Positions 24,432 through 34,148 of a stretch of 64,000 nucleotides of DNA are shown here, one piece after another. The translations under genes were made by a program, and so were the position numbers. How positions within the stretch are numbered: the first letter of the stretch is position 1; the number at the start of each line of letters is the position of its first letter. This DNA comes from Paraclostridium dentum (GTDB taxonomy: Bacteria; Bacillota; Clostridia; Peptostreptococcales; Peptostreptococcaceae): NCBI RefSeq assembly GCF_012922555.1, contig NZ_WIPK01000004.1:146349-210348 (forward strand), in the 5' to 3' direction. The notes below the pieces were generated by a model. The model had not been told where the DNA came from. It searched no databases and worked only from the letters and a program-made list of their open reading frames with translations.

Positions 24432-25832
24432 CTACATAGTTACTGTTATATAGTGAATTTTATTTTCTTCACTTAACTCTTCTTCTTTTTTTGGATTGTA
24501 TTTATTTTCTAAGAAATTCGGTGCTACTTGTGGGAATAATGCATATGTTAATACATCTTCATCACACTTAGCTAATTTCCCAGCTTCAGACTTTATCTTT
24601 TCAAATTCTGGTTCTAAAAGATCTGCCGGTCTTATAGTTATAACTTCTTCTTCACCTATTATTTTTTTCTTAATATCTTTATCTATAGGTGCTGGAGCTT
24701 TTCCATATTGTCCTTTTACATAATCTTTTATTTCTTTTGGAACTAGTTTATATCTCTCTCCAGTTAATACATTGAATAAAGCTTGAGTTCCTACCATTTG
24801 ACTCATAGGTGTAACTAATGGAGGGTATCCAAGGTCTGCTCTAACTCTTGGAACTTCTTTTAATACATCTTCGTATTTTTCAGTTGCATTTTGTTGCTTT
24901 AACTGAGAAAGTAAATTAGAAAGCATTCCGCCTGGAACCTTATAATTTAAAGTTTGAGGCTCTGTCAATAACACTTTTGGATTTAAAGTACCTTGTTCCA
25001 TATATTTATCTCTTATAGGTTTAAAGTATTCTGCAACTTCTAGTAAAGCTTCCATATTTAATCCTGGATTTCTTTCCATTTCACTAAATGTTACAGCTAA
25101 GGATTCTGTTGGAGGTTGAGATGTTCCTCCCGAAAATGGAGATATTGCGGTATCTATTATATCTACTCCAGCTTCAACAGCTTTCATATATATCATATCC
25201 GCTATCCCACTAGTACAATGCGTATGTAATTCTATTGGCAGGTTACTTATAGATTTCATCTTTTTGACTAGCTCATAAGCGTTATACGGAGTTAAAACTC
25301 CAGCCATATCTTTTATACATATAGAATCCGCCCCCATAGATTCCATGTCCTTTAAAAGACCTAAGTAATACTCTGTTGTATGAACATCACTTGTAGTGTA
25401 CGAAATTGCACACTGGCAATGCCCACCATATTTTTTGATAGCTTTCACAGATGCTTCGATATTTCTAACATCATTTAACGCATCAAATACTCTTATTATA
25501 TCGATACCGTTTTCCAGCGAAAGTTTAATAAATTTATCAACTAGGTCATCTGCATAGTTTCTATATCCAAGAAGATTTTGTCCTCTTAAAAGCATTTGTA
25601 ATTTAGTATTTTTTACTATTTTTCTTATTTCCCTTAATCTTTCCCATGGGTCTTCGTTTAGAAAACGTATGCATGCATCAAACGTTGCTCCACCCCAAAC
25701 TTCCATAGAGTGATATCCTACCTTGTCCATAGTTTCTAATATAGGTAGTATTTCTTCTGTGGTTAACCTTGTAGCAATTAAAGACTGATGCCCATCCCTT
25801 AATGCTGTTTCAGTTATTTTTAACTGATTCAC
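24432..25832 (-). CDS. oadA: Oxaloacetate decarboxylase alpha subunit (carboxyltransferase)
   Basis: A 466-residue carboxyltransferase (HMGL-like TIM barrel). Seen: ITETALRDGHQSL at the N-terminus with metal-binding Asp, SICIKDMAGVL with the carbamylated-lysine region, ELHTHCTSGIA with metal histidines, and SPFSGGTSQPPTES. It moves CO2 from oxaloacetate to biotin, yielding pyruvate. It ends after the barrel without a biotinyl domain, which is supplied by the gene at 23.7 kb. GTG start at 25832, GAGG upstream. First gene of the operon, with a TATAAT promoter at about 25.9 kb. Confidence 0.93.
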   Translation of the reverse strand: MNQLKITETALRDGHQSLIATRLTTEEILPILETMDKVGYHSMEVWGGATFDACIRFLNEDPWERLREIRKIVKNTKLQMLLRGQNLLGYRNYADDLVDKFIKLSLENGIDIIRVFDALNDVRNIEASVKAIKKYGGHCQCAISYTTSDVHTTEYYLGLLKDMESMGADSICIKDMAGVLTPYNAYELVKKMKSISNLPIELHTHCTSGIADMIYMKAVEAGVDIIDTAISPFSGGTSQPPTESLAVTFSEMERNPGLNMEALLEVAEYFKPIRDKYMEQGTLNPKVLLTEPQTLNYKVPGGMLSNLLSQLKQQNATEKYEDVLKEVPRVRADLGYPPLVTPMSQMVGTQALFNVLTGERYKLVPKEIKDYVKGQYGKAPAPIDKDIKKKIIGEEEVITIRPADLLEPEFEKIKSEAGKLAKCDEDVLTYALFPQVAPNFLENKYNPKKEEELSEENKIHYITVTM

Positions 25833-26138
25833 TATATCCTCACACTCCTAATTTTATAAATATATACCCAATTTAAAATTTTACCTCAATTACATTATAT
25901 ATTGTTTCGTTTAATTTCTAAAGCCTTTTTAAGTTTTTTCATTGTTTTTTTAGTGTGTTTTTTAAATAATTAATCATTTTATTAAGCTTTTATCTTATTT
26001 AAATTATTTTTGTATAGTAGTAAAATAATCTTATTTTTTGTCTATTTTTGTTTATTAAGTATTGGTATTTTTGTTTTTTTAAGTTAAAATTTAAAATATA
26101 GAAAACATTTTCACACTTTAATTTGAAAGGTAGAACTT
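25833..26138. promoter_or_regulatory. Divergent control region of oadA and gntR
   Basis: 306 bp without an ORF. For oadA (minus): TTTAGA at 25922-25917, 17 bp, TATAAT at 25899-25894. Upstream, 25944-25966 carries TGTTTTTTTAGTGTG, nearly the same as a sequence upstream of citD. No TTGTATACAA palindrome is present here. Confidence 0.55.
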
Positions 26139-26816
26139 ATGCATAACTGGATTGATGAACTCGTAAGCAATACAGACTTCTCTCAGAACAAACCTTTAAG
26201 GGACGTTGTCTATGAAAGTTTAAGAACAACAATAATAAGCGGTAAAATACCAGTTGGTGAACGTATCATTGAAAAAGAATACGCTGATAAACTAAAAATT
26301 AGTAGAACTCCAATACGTGAAGCCTTAAAGAAACTGCAATCAGAAGAACTTGTTGAATATATCCCAAAGTATGGAGTAGTTGTAAAAACCGTCACTAAAG
26401 ATGATGCTTTAGAGGTCTATAAAATAAGAGAGGCCTTAGAAATTTTAATTATTAATAACACTATAGATAATATTACTGAAGATGAAATATGTCAAATAAA
26501 AATTTTGCTGGATTTAACAGAAGCAAAAAATTCTGAAGGAAAATTAGATGAAGTTCAAAATTTATTTAAAGAGTTTAATACTTCTATATATAAGGCTAGT
26601 AAAATGAATAGACTTCCTTTAATGATATCTCAAATAAATGATTATTTACATCATTTTAGAAATATTTCAATACTAGATGAAAATAGAAGAAAAAATGCAA
26701 TTTTTGAGCATCGAAAAATTTTAGAAGCTATTATAAATAGAGATAGAGATTTAGCTGAGAAATTTATAAAAAAACATTTAAAAGATTCATTATCTATAGT
26801 TTTAAAAGAAATATAG
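26139..26816 (+). CDS. GntR-family regulator with FCD domain (first copy)
   Basis: A 225-residue regulator: GntR winged helix (PLRDVVYESLRTTIISGKI, ISRTPIREALKKLQSEELVE) and an all-helical FCD ligand domain from about residue 80, with the metal/ligand His pattern EHRKILEAI near the end. FCD domains often sense carboxylates. It lies between the oad and cit units, divergent from oadA and convergent with citXG, so control of one or both is likely; CitO of Enterococcus is a known GntR-type citrate regulator. AAAGG precedes the ATG. Confidence 0.88.
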   Translation: MHNWIDELVSNTDFSQNKPLRDVVYESLRTTIISGKIPVGERIIEKEYADKLKISRTPIREALKKLQSEELVEYIPKYGVVVKTVTKDDALEVYKIREALEILIINNTIDNITEDEICQIKILLDLTEAKNSEGKLDEVQNLFKEFNTSIYKASKMNRLPLMISQINDYLHHFRNISILDENRRKNAIFEHRKILEAIINRDRDLAEKFIKKHLKDSLSIVLKEI

Positions 26817-26840
26817 GGTGTTTGCTTAATCACCCTATAT
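26811..26840. terminator. Bidirectional terminator between gntR and citXG
   Basis: ATATAGGGTG pairs perfectly with CACCCTATAT around a 10-nt loop, overlapping the gntR stop and preceding the citXG stop. Confidence 0.8.
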
Positions 26841-28202
26841 TTTATAAAATATATCGTAAACTTCACCTAGAAAAATGACTATTGCTAACAAATCCGCACT
26901 TCCTCCAGGACTTATACGCTTATCTATGTATTCTGCTTCCAATTTGAACGCTAGTTTTTTTCCCTCATCAGTACTCATTCCTCCTGACTGTAATAAATTT
27001 TTACAATCTTTGTGTACTTTTTTCAGTGTTTCTATATCATGTCTATACAGAATAGTACTATCTTCTACTTCACTCATTAATATTAATAGTGTATGTGAAT
27101 AGAGGTCGTTTCCCTTTAAATTTAGTGTTTTATATTCAATTAATATTTTATTAAATATAAAATCTAATCCATCACTAACTTGCCCTCTTATCCCTGTGAA
27201 TCCATATTTTTGATATAACTTTTCTCCATGGCTCAACTGATTTTTTTTGTCTAAATTTTTAAAATCATCTAATATATTTTTAACCATATTTTTTATGATT
27301 TTTTGTATATTTTCAAATAGCTTCTCATCATATATATTCTTTGATACACTAGCTATTACTATTCCCATTAGAAATATCATACCTTTATGGGTATTTATCT
27401 CTTTTGTAGCCTTAAACATTTCCTCTTCTGCTTTTTGACCTATTTTCCTTATTTGTTTAAATATATTTTCTTCACTATTATATGAATATCCATGTTCAGC
27501 CATTTTTTTTAAATACGGTACGATTGCAAATCCACTATCTAAAAAAGTATAATAATCCATATCATTATGTGACCCACTACTTATAGGCGACACTAATCCA
27601 AATGATGGATATGTTGACACCTCCGAAATTATAGATTTTAAAGCTAAATTAGATAATTTTGACGATATAAAGTCTCTTTTTTTTAAATACTTTATGTACT
27701 CATTATATTTCTTTTCAAAATATGATTTTATTTCATTTATGCTATGACTTTGTTTTCTAGAACAAATATTTGCATCTAATTCACATAAAAAACATCTTCT
27801 ATTTCCTTTGCCTAAATCTCTACGTGATATCGCGAAAACTTTTTCCCCATTAATTTTATAAACATCTATATCAACACATCTACCTAAAATATGATTTTCT
27901 TCAATATCAATCATTAATCTCTTAGTACTAAAAAAGTCTAAATCAATTAAAAAGTGAGTTATATAACCCTCTAAATTTTTATATTTTTTCTTTAAAACTA
28001 TCAGTTCGCCACATATTTCACTTATTTCATCACTTATTACACCTTGTATTTCATCTGTTATAAAATTTGACTTTTCTAAACCAGGATAATTCACCCTGAC
28101 AGTTACTAGTGTACATATGTTATGTTCTTGAAGTAACTGCTCTTGAAGTTGTACTCGTTTTTCTCTATCTAGTAAAAATCTATCTATTTCGCTTAATTTC
28201 AT
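26835..28202 (-). CDS. citXG: CitX-CitG fusion: citrate lyase prosthetic group synthesis and transfer
   Basis: A 455-residue fusion. Residues 1 to about 165 form CitX (holo-ACP synthase): QLLQEHNICTLVTVRVNYPG, GRCVDIDVY and the Cys/His motif RRCFLCELDANICSRKQSH. Residues about 175-455 form CitG (triphosphoribosyl-dephospho-CoA synthase): PISSGSHNDMDYYTF, NTHKGMIFLMG, GIRGQVSDG and SPGGSADLLA. CitG makes the precursor and CitX attaches it to CitD. The gene overlaps citC by 23 bp and has a weak ribosome site, so translation is likely coupled. Last gene of the cit operon. Confidence 0.93.
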   Translation of the reverse strand: MKLSEIDRFLLDREKRVQLQEQLLQEHNICTLVTVRVNYPGLEKSNFITDEIQGVISDEISEICGELIVLKKKYKNLEGYITHFLIDLDFFSTKRLMIDIEENHILGRCVDIDVYKINGEKVFAISRRDLGKGNRRCFLCELDANICSRKQSHSINEIKSYFEKKYNEYIKYLKKRDFISSKLSNLALKSIISEVSTYPSFGLVSPISSGSHNDMDYYTFLDSGFAIVPYLKKMAEHGYSYNSEENIFKQIRKIGQKAEEEMFKATKEINTHKGMIFLMGIVIASVSKNIYDEKLFENIQKIIKNMVKNILDDFKNLDKKNQLSHGEKLYQKYGFTGIRGQVSDGLDFIFNKILIEYKTLNLKGNDLYSHTLLILMSEVEDSTILYRHDIETLKKVHKDCKNLLQSGGMSTDEGKKLAFKLEAEYIDKRISPGGSADLLAIVIFLGEVYDIFYKI

Positions 28203-29208
28203 TCCTTATTTTTTTCCCTTCTCTACTAAGTAAAAAATTATATGTCACGCTAGGCACAATATCTTTAATTTCTTCTATTTTGTCTTGTGACAGTAATCTT
28301 CTTACGTTTGACGCACTTATATCTTGTTCATCATATTGTTTTCTATCTACTATTTTAATATCAATATTATACTTTGGCAAAACTTCCTTTAAAGTTGAAT
28401 TATACTCTTTTGTTACTATACATGTATTTTCACTACCCACATACCTAGATTTAATATTTAGTTTATCAGCAAAATATTTCCCAAATATATTGCAATCAAT
28501 TTTAGTATACTCTTTTAAGCCATCATCATTTTCTTTTAAAAAATATGTTGGAAAAGTTGTACTTGAAATTATATACTCAGTACTCTCTACAACTAATACA
28601 TTCCTTAGATCCTTAACTCCCTCTTTAACTAATTCTAACCTAGAATTGAATGGGAATACCGATTTATCTTCCTCCACTAAAAAAACTATCACATTATCAT
28701 TTTCGTTGGCCACTTTTTCTATTAAGTATCTATGTCCTAGTGTAAATGGATTGCAATTCACAACTAAGGAAGCATGCTCTTTAGTTGTATCTATATTGTG
28801 CTTTCTTATTAATTCGGATAGAGTATTTTCTATTTTTTTATTCCCAGTCTCTAGCAAACTTACTTTATCTGTCTCTATTATCAAACTGTACCCTAGATTT
28901 TTAAATAGATATGTATTTTCTGGCTTTGTAAATATAAAGTTATGATATACGTCCTCTTCAAATAGCTTATTTGTTATTTTTGATACCAAAATATTTGAAA
29001 TACCCTCTCCTTGGTAATACTCATCTATTGCAAAACATTTTAAAACTTTCCCCAATTTAGAACACGTTGCAATTATATTTTTTCCATCTTTTACTACTAT
29101 TGTATAATCAACATCTTCATATTTTAAATTAAATTTGCTTAAGAAATTTTCAACTAATTTATATTCATAAGTAGAATTTAAATCTATAGTCTCTATATCG
29201 TAATTCAT
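28180..29208 (-). CDS. citC: [Citrate (pro-3S)-lyase] ligase
   Basis: A 342-residue ligase. An N-terminal GNAT-like domain (about 1-110; CFAIDEYYQGEGISNILV) is followed by a nucleotidyltransferase domain with NPFTLGHRYLIE (HxGH-type site) and SASNVRRLL. It acetylates the CitD prosthetic group, using ATP and acetate, to activate citrate lyase. GAGAGGTATTTA precedes the ATG. Downstream partner citXG overlaps. Confidence 0.93.
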   Translation of the reverse strand: MNYDIETIDLNSTYEYKLVENFLSKFNLKYEDVDYTIVVKDGKNIIATCSKLGKVLKCFAIDEYYQGEGISNILVSKITNKLFEEDVYHNFIFTKPENTYLFKNLGYSLIIETDKVSLLETGNKKIENTLSELIRKHNIDTTKEHASLVVNCNPFTLGHRYLIEKVANENDNVIVFLVEEDKSVFPFNSRLELVKEGVKDLRNVLVVESTEYIISSTTFPTYFLKENDDGLKEYTKIDCNIFGKYFADKLNIKSRYVGSENTCIVTKEYNSTLKEVLPKYNIDIKIVDRKQYDEQDISASNVRRLLSQDKIEEIKDIVPSVTYNFLLSREGKKIRNEIKRNR

Positions 29209-29223
29209 TAAATACCTCTCAAT

Positions 29224-29424
29224 CTAATTAGAAAAAATTTTATTTAATAAAGTAAAACCTATCATAAATAAAAATAGTGTAATAGCTATTACCGCGCCAT
29301 CTTTACCACTAGCTATAGTATATTTAACTTTTTTATTAGCTATGTTTTCAGCATCTTTAAACATACCTTCACTTCTGATTTCTTTTAGAAGTTCTTTATT
29401 ATTTTTTCTTTTTTTATTATCCAT
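29224..29424 (-). CDS. Small tail-anchored membrane protein in the cit operon
   Basis: A 66-residue protein: very basic N-terminus (MDNKKRKNNKELLKEIR), a central polar region, and one C-terminal membrane helix (AVIAITLFLFMIGFTLL). Not recognised as a named family. It overlaps the PsiE-like gene by 8 bp and precedes citC by 15 bp, so it is embedded in the citrate operon. ATG at 29424 has GAGGAGG six bases upstream. A role with the transporter or decarboxylase is inference only. Confidence 0.65.
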   Translation of the reverse strand: MDNKKRKNNKELLKEIRSEGMFKDAENIANKKVKYTIASGKDGAVIAITLFLFMIGFTLLNKIFSN

Positions 29425-29842
29425 GTTCAACCTCCTCTTTCTCTACTATAATCTCTCTATTCATTAAGAACTTCTTTATAGCAAATAATATAGCAATAGA
29501 TATAACGCCTAAAAAAAAATCATCCATGGAATCCTTTTTAGGAAGTAGTATCAGTTTCCTAGCTATCGCGTATAAGAGCACTTCTAATATGGCTTCTGCC
29601 TTATGTAATGTAAGCATTATAACTAATTCTATTGCTATAACTAAAAGCAATATATGAGCTAGAATATTATTCAATTGCTCATACTGTACAGGATTTTTAA
29701 AGTCAACAATATAATATCCCCATATAATTCTCAAACTGTCTATCGTTCCTAATATTACAACTCCTATCACAACTGACGCTAGTATAAATTCAAACATATT
29801 AGATATTTTCAAAACTTTACTCTTGTTATAAATTTTTTTCAT
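29417..29842 (-). CDS. PsiE-like four-helix membrane protein
   Basis: A 141-residue protein with four membrane helices: about 15-35, 55-75, 85-105 and 110-125. It fits the phosphate-starvation-inducible E (PsiE) family by pattern: IELVIMLTLHKAEAILEVLLYAIARKL-type helix pair followed by DSMDDFFLGVISIAILF. The family has no defined biochemical role. Start chosen at ATG 29842 after AGAGGGGATGAA; a longer version from 29896 lacks a ribosome site. It lies between the citrate transporter and citC. Confidence 0.7.
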   Translation of the reverse strand: MKKIYNKSKVLKISNMFEFILASVVIGVVILGTIDSLRIIWGYYIVDFKNPVQYEQLNNILAHILLLVIAIELVIMLTLHKAEAILEVLLYAIARKLILLPKKDSMDDFFLGVISIAILFAIKKFLMNREIIVEKEEVEHG

Positions 29843-29878
29843 TTCATCCCCTCTAAAATTATATATTTCAATATGTTG

Positions 29879-29910
29879 AAAAAGAGCATTGCTCAAGACA
29901 ACACTCTTTT
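29879..29910 (-). terminator. Imperfect hairpin after citrate transporter A
   Basis: AAAAGAGTGTTG pairs with CAATGCTCTTTT on the minus strand (two wobble pairs), followed by T5. It probably acts as an attenuator that lowers expression of the downstream psiE-like, citC and citXG genes. Confidence 0.55.
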
Positions 29911-29921
29911 ATGCGTGATAC

Positions 29922-31283
29922 TTAGAAAAATATTCCAAACATTATACTAGCTATTACGAGCATCATTCCCCCACCTAGTCGTGATGAAATTTGTGCAAAT
30001 GAAATTAAATCCATACGCTTCGCTGCACCTAATACTGCTAAATCTCCCGATCCTCCTCTATTTGCCATACATAATCCGGCTGTTATAGCTGTCTCTATTG
30101 GGTAGAACCCAACTATCCATCCAATAACTCCAGAACCTATTATAGCTCCTAATACTATAAATGTTGCTATTACAAGGTTAGATATTGTAAATGCAGCTAT
30201 TATTTCCCCTAAATCTGTTAAAGCTATACCAACTCCAACCATTATTACTAATAAAAATTGTTTTGAGAAAAACCCTTGTAATTTTTTTGCTCCTTCTTTT
30301 AGTTCTAGTGGTATCAAATTTAATACATTACATGCTGCAACTAAAAGAACCATCCATGCAAATCTGTGGATTTCTATTTTAACATCTATTCCAAACAGGG
30401 TAAATTCTGGTATTTTCACCATATCTCCTAATATATTTCCTGCAACATAAAATGTCGCTGCTAATATCAATCCTACTGCAACTTCCCTTGCAGTTACCTT
30501 TACTTCTACTTTTTCATCTAATTTTGATAAATCTTCTGCATTTCGTATAAGTTCTCCTCTTCCATTAAATTTATTTCCAATTTTGGTTTCTCCAAATTTA
30601 TTTAATATTGCAGCGGTTATTATAGCTACTATATTCGCTATAGTTAGTATTGATAGTGCAAATGATAAAAATTTTCCCGGATCTCCACCTGTTACACTTG
30701 CATATATTTCACTCATAGGGATTGCTCCCGCTCCTGTTCCTCCACCCATTATAGGAAGAACATAAGAAGTAGCTATCTCGTTAGCCGGTATACCAAATAG
30801 CATCCCTCCTAATATTCCAAATACAAATGCACAAAAAACTCCACCTAGTATTGCTGGTAAATACCCTGCAAAAGCTTTTAATAATAACTTTCTATTAACT
30901 GCTAATATAGATCCTGTTATCAGAACCGCTATAAATAAATCTAGAAAATCTGCTGTATCCATAAACATTTTTACAGTTTCAACAGTGCTCTCTGGTATAA
31001 ATCCTATATATACTAACCATGCTGATCCTAGAAAGGCTAGTATAGATCCCCCTCCAACATACTCTTTCCATATAGGAATTCTATCTCCGATGGTTCCAAA
31101 TAATATACCTATTGTATATAGCAATGCAAATGCCCCTAATGAGTTATCAGGTAACTTCCCTTTTAACATTGCGAATATTACTATTCCTGTAATAACAGCA
31201 AACATTTGCCATGGCATTCCAAACATTTTAAATGACGATTTTACCGATGATTCCTTTTTAATTTTTACATCTACTGTTGTCAT
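29922..31283 (-). CDS. 2-hydroxycarboxylate transporter (CitS/MaeN family), copy A
   Basis: A 453-residue membrane protein of the 2-HCT family with 11 or so helices and both family loop motifs: GGGTGAGAIPMSEIY and NRGGSGDLAVLGAAKRMDL, which contain the GGxG signatures at the substrate and sodium sites. Members bring in citrate or malate with sodium or protons, or exchange it. It sits in the cit operon after citF. GGAGGGGTC before the ATG. Strongly similar to copy B at 34.3 kb. Confidence 0.92.
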   Translation of the reverse strand: MTTVDVKIKKESSVKSSFKMFGMPWQMFAVITGIVIFAMLKGKLPDNSLGAFALLYTIGILFGTIGDRIPIWKEYVGGGSILAFLGSAWLVYIGFIPESTVETVKMFMDTADFLDLFIAVLITGSILAVNRKLLLKAFAGYLPAILGGVFCAFVFGILGGMLFGIPANEIATSYVLPIMGGGTGAGAIPMSEIYASVTGGDPGKFLSFALSILTIANIVAIITAAILNKFGETKIGNKFNGRGELIRNAEDLSKLDEKVEVKVTAREVAVGLILAATFYVAGNILGDMVKIPEFTLFGIDVKIEIHRFAWMVLLVAACNVLNLIPLELKEGAKKLQGFFSKQFLLVIMVGVGIALTDLGEIIAAFTISNLVIATFIVLGAIIGSGVIGWIVGFYPIETAITAGLCMANRGGSGDLAVLGAAKRMDLISFAQISSRLGGGMMLVIASIMFGIFF

Positions 31284-31354
31284 TAGTTAGACCCCTCCAA
31301 ATTTTATATATTAATATATCTTAATACTATTTATATCCATACTTAGTTACTACT

Positions 31355-32908
31355 TTATTTTTTTATCTTCTTAACAACATCAATTATGCTTCCATCTCTA
31401 TACTCAATTACCGCGACTACTTCATCTGTAAACTCTATTTCCTTAGGCGTTCCTAGTAATCTAGTAGCTATAAGTCTTAATTCATTTAATGTTACTACAT
31501 TTATACCATATTCTATAAATTTATTTTTTAAATCATCTCTATTAGGATTAACCGCCACTCCATAATCTGTGACAACAACGTCTACAGTTGACCCTGGTGT
31601 AACTACAGTAGTAACCCTGTCTATTACTGTTGATATTCTTCCTCTTGTTAATGGAGCTACTAATATAGATACTTTAGCAGCTGCAGCTGTATCACTATGA
31701 CCTCCTGATGCAGCTCTTATAACCCCATCCGATCCAGAGATAACGTTTACATTAAAGTCAGTATCAATTTCTAATGCACTTAATATAACAAAGTCTAATT
31801 TATTTACACCTGCTGATTTGTTAAATGGATTTGCATAAAAATCAGCACTAACTTCTACATGTCTCTCATTTCTGCCTACAGATTCAGCTGCAAATAAGTC
31901 AAAGCTTTGAACATCATATAATTGCTGTACTAAACCTTCTTCAAGTAACTCTACCATCGGTTTAGTTATTCCTCCTAAAGCATAGCTACATTTAATTTCC
32001 TGTTTTATTAGTTCCTCTTTTACAAATCTAGTGACAGCAAGTGAAGCTCCTCCTGAACCTGTCTGCATAGAAAAACCATCTTTAAATAGTCCTGATGCTA
32101 ACATTACATCTAATACTCTTTTTGCCATTAACAGTTCTTTAGGATTCGACGTAAACCTAGTAGCTCCAGACATTATTCCTTTTGAGTCCCCGATTTCATC
32201 TACTAGTACAACGTAATCAACTAATGTTTGTGGTATGCTTTGTGGAAAATTAGGGTAGTCAACAAGCGTATCCGTAACTACTATTACTTTATCTGCATAT
32301 TGTGCATCTACCATAGCATACCCTAAAGATCCGCAAATTGATTTTCCCTTAACTCCATTTGCATTTCCCATGCAATCAGATGATGAAGCTGCTAAAAATG
32401 CAACATCTATTTTTAAATCTCCTTCAACTATAGCTCTAGCTCTTCCACCATGAGATCTTATGACTGCTGGATTTTCCCCTAATATTCCTTCTGATATTTC
32501 ATTTGCTAATCTTCCTCTAAGCCCACTACTTTCAATTCTATTTACAACTCCACTTTTTATATGCTCAACCAAACCTCCATGACAGCTTGCAAGCGAACTC
32601 GATGCTATCCTAATATTTTTTATACCCATTTCCGATAGTAAATCAGTTACCATCATAACTAACTTATCTCCAGCTCTAAAATGATGGTGAAAAGATATTG
32701 TCATTCCATCTTTTACTCCAGCTTTTATTATTGCGTCCTTTAACGAATCTATAACTTTAGTTCTTTTTACCTTGTTTTTTATATTTTCACTGCTAGAATC
32801 TAAAACTGTCCCTTTCGGTTGATTTTTAAATGCAGAATCATATGCTTTTCTGTACTCATATCCTTTTATACTTTTTAATAAGCTTTCTTCTATTCTTTTA
32901 TTCTTCAT
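31355..32908 (-). CDS. citF: Citrate lyase alpha subunit
   Basis: A 517-residue citrate:ACP transferase of the CoA-transferase fold. Landmarks: MTISFHHHFRAGDKLV, SSLASCHGGLVEHIKSGVV, IRSHGGRARAIVEGD, and SGSDGVIRAASGGHSDTAAAAK. It swaps acetate for citrate on the acyl carrier CitD, releasing acetate. Overlaps citE by one base (stop/start overlap); AGGAGGTG precedes the ATG. Confidence 0.95.
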   Translation of the reverse strand: MKNKRIEESLLKSIKGYEYRKAYDSAFKNQPKGTVLDSSSENIKNKVKRTKVIDSLKDAIIKAGVKDGMTISFHHHFRAGDKLVMMVTDLLSEMGIKNIRIASSSLASCHGGLVEHIKSGVVNRIESSGLRGRLANEISEGILGENPAVIRSHGGRARAIVEGDLKIDVAFLAASSSDCMGNANGVKGKSICGSLGYAMVDAQYADKVIVVTDTLVDYPNFPQSIPQTLVDYVVLVDEIGDSKGIMSGATRFTSNPKELLMAKRVLDVMLASGLFKDGFSMQTGSGGASLAVTRFVKEELIKQEIKCSYALGGITKPMVELLEEGLVQQLYDVQSFDLFAAESVGRNERHVEVSADFYANPFNKSAGVNKLDFVILSALEIDTDFNVNVISGSDGVIRAASGGHSDTAAAAKVSILVAPLTRGRISTVIDRVTTVVTPGSTVDVVVTDYGVAVNPNRDDLKNKFIEYGINVVTLNELRLIATRLLGTPKEIEFTDEVVAVIEYRDGSIIDVVKKIKK

Positions 32909-33807
32909 TATTTTTCACCTCCTATGTTTATTCCAGATGCTTTAGCTAAGGTTAAAACATGTTGAGCTCTTTCTATTATTGGTTTATCAACCATCTTACC
33001 ATCTACAGTAAAAACTCCTTTACCTTCAGCTATAGCTTGTTCCGTAGCTTTTATAATTTTATATGACTTATCTATAACTTTTTTGCTTGGAGTATATACC
33101 TTATGTACTAATTCTACTTGTCTTGGATGAATTAAAGACTTTCCATCAAACCCTAATTGTTTAATAAATTTAGCTTCATTTATAAATCCTTCATCATTAT
33201 TCACATCTGAGTAAACCGTATCATGTACGCTTACCCCAGCTGCTCTTGCAGCTAACACTACCATTCCTCTTGCTGCGTGTAGCTCATGTCCTTCTGGCGA
33301 TCTATCTGTTTTCATACATGTAACAAAATCCTCTCCACTTAAAGCTATCCCTATAAGTCTTTTAGATGATGTCGCTATACTATATGCATTCAATACTGCA
33401 ATAGGAGATTCTAAAGCAGCCATAAGTTTTGTACTCCCTATTTCTTTACCTATTTCCTTTTCAATTCTTTCAACTTCATTTTCTACAATTGAAACATCTT
33501 CAGCTGTGTCTGTTTTTGGTATTCTTATTACGTCAACTCCAGCTCTTACAACAGCCTCCAGATCTTCTTCCCAAAATTCTGTATCTAATGCATTTATTCT
33601 TACTACCGTTTCTATATCTAACTCTTTATAGTAATCCCCTAATTCCTTTAACATGTTATATACTAGTAACCTAGCTGAATCTTTTTCTGTTATTGCTATC
33701 GCATCTTCTAAATCTAGCATAATTGAATCTGGTCTGTATATATGAACATCTCTTATTAATCCAGGATTATTTCCAGGAACAAATAACATCGAACGTCTTA
33801 ATTTCAT
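32908..33807 (-). CDS. citE: Citrate lyase beta subunit
   Basis: A 299-residue citryl-ACP lyase of the HpcH/HpaI aldolase family: RRSMLFVPGNNPG, DLEDAIAITEKDSAR with metal Asp/Glu, VVRINALD, ALESPIAV and GKSLIHPRQVE. It cleaves citryl-ACP to oxaloacetate and acetyl-ACP. Second gene of citDEF. AAGGAGG before the ATG. Confidence 0.96.
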   Translation of the reverse strand: MKLRRSMLFVPGNNPGLIRDVHIYRPDSIMLDLEDAIAITEKDSARLLVYNMLKELGDYYKELDIETVVRINALDTEFWEEDLEAVVRAGVDVIRIPKTDTAEDVSIVENEVERIEKEIGKEIGSTKLMAALESPIAVLNAYSIATSSKRLIGIALSGEDFVTCMKTDRSPEGHELHAARGMVVLAARAAGVSVHDTVYSDVNNDEGFINEAKFIKQLGFDGKSLIHPRQVELVHKVYTPSKKVIDKSYKIIKATEQAIAEGKGVFTVDGKMVDKPIIERAQHVLTLAKASGINIGGEK

Positions 33808-33818
33808 AAAATACCTCC

Positions 33819-34103
33819 TTATATGTACTTGTATTCTTTATTTTGAGCTGACCTATGTGCAGCTGTTTGAACTCTACTTTTTATAACGGGATCTATTGCT
33901 CCTTTATCGTTTGCAAATATCTTAGCATTTTCTACATTTAAACTTTTTAAAGTTGCTTTTATAACACTTTCTATTTGTTCCCCAAATTGTGCCATTACTG
34001 TACTTTCAAGATTTAATTCTATACCATTACTACTCGGCTCTATAATTATTTGAATATCACTTGATTCTAATGTACCAGCACTAGCAGTTACCTTTAATTC
34101 CAT
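33819..34103 (-). CDS. citD: Citrate lyase acyl carrier (gamma) subunit
   Basis: A 94-residue acyl carrier. Ser14 in SAGTLESSDIQI is the expected attachment point of the phosphoribosyl-dephospho-CoA group. First gene of citDEF, with a promoter and a double palindromic operator directly upstream. AAAGGAAGT before the ATG. Confidence 0.94.
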   Translation of the reverse strand: MELKVTASAGTLESSDIQIIIEPSSNGIELNLESTVMAQFGEQIESVIKATLKSLNVENAKIFANDKGAIDPVIKSRVQTAAHRSAQNKEYKYI

Positions 34104-34148
34104 ACTCGTTACTTCCTTTCTACTTAAATTGTTTTTTTAAATCAAAAC

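Noticed and set aside
28109-28945. 278-codon plus-strand frame across citXG and citC
   Set aside because: It lies antisense to two recognisable enzymes; the length reflects AT-rich codon bias only.
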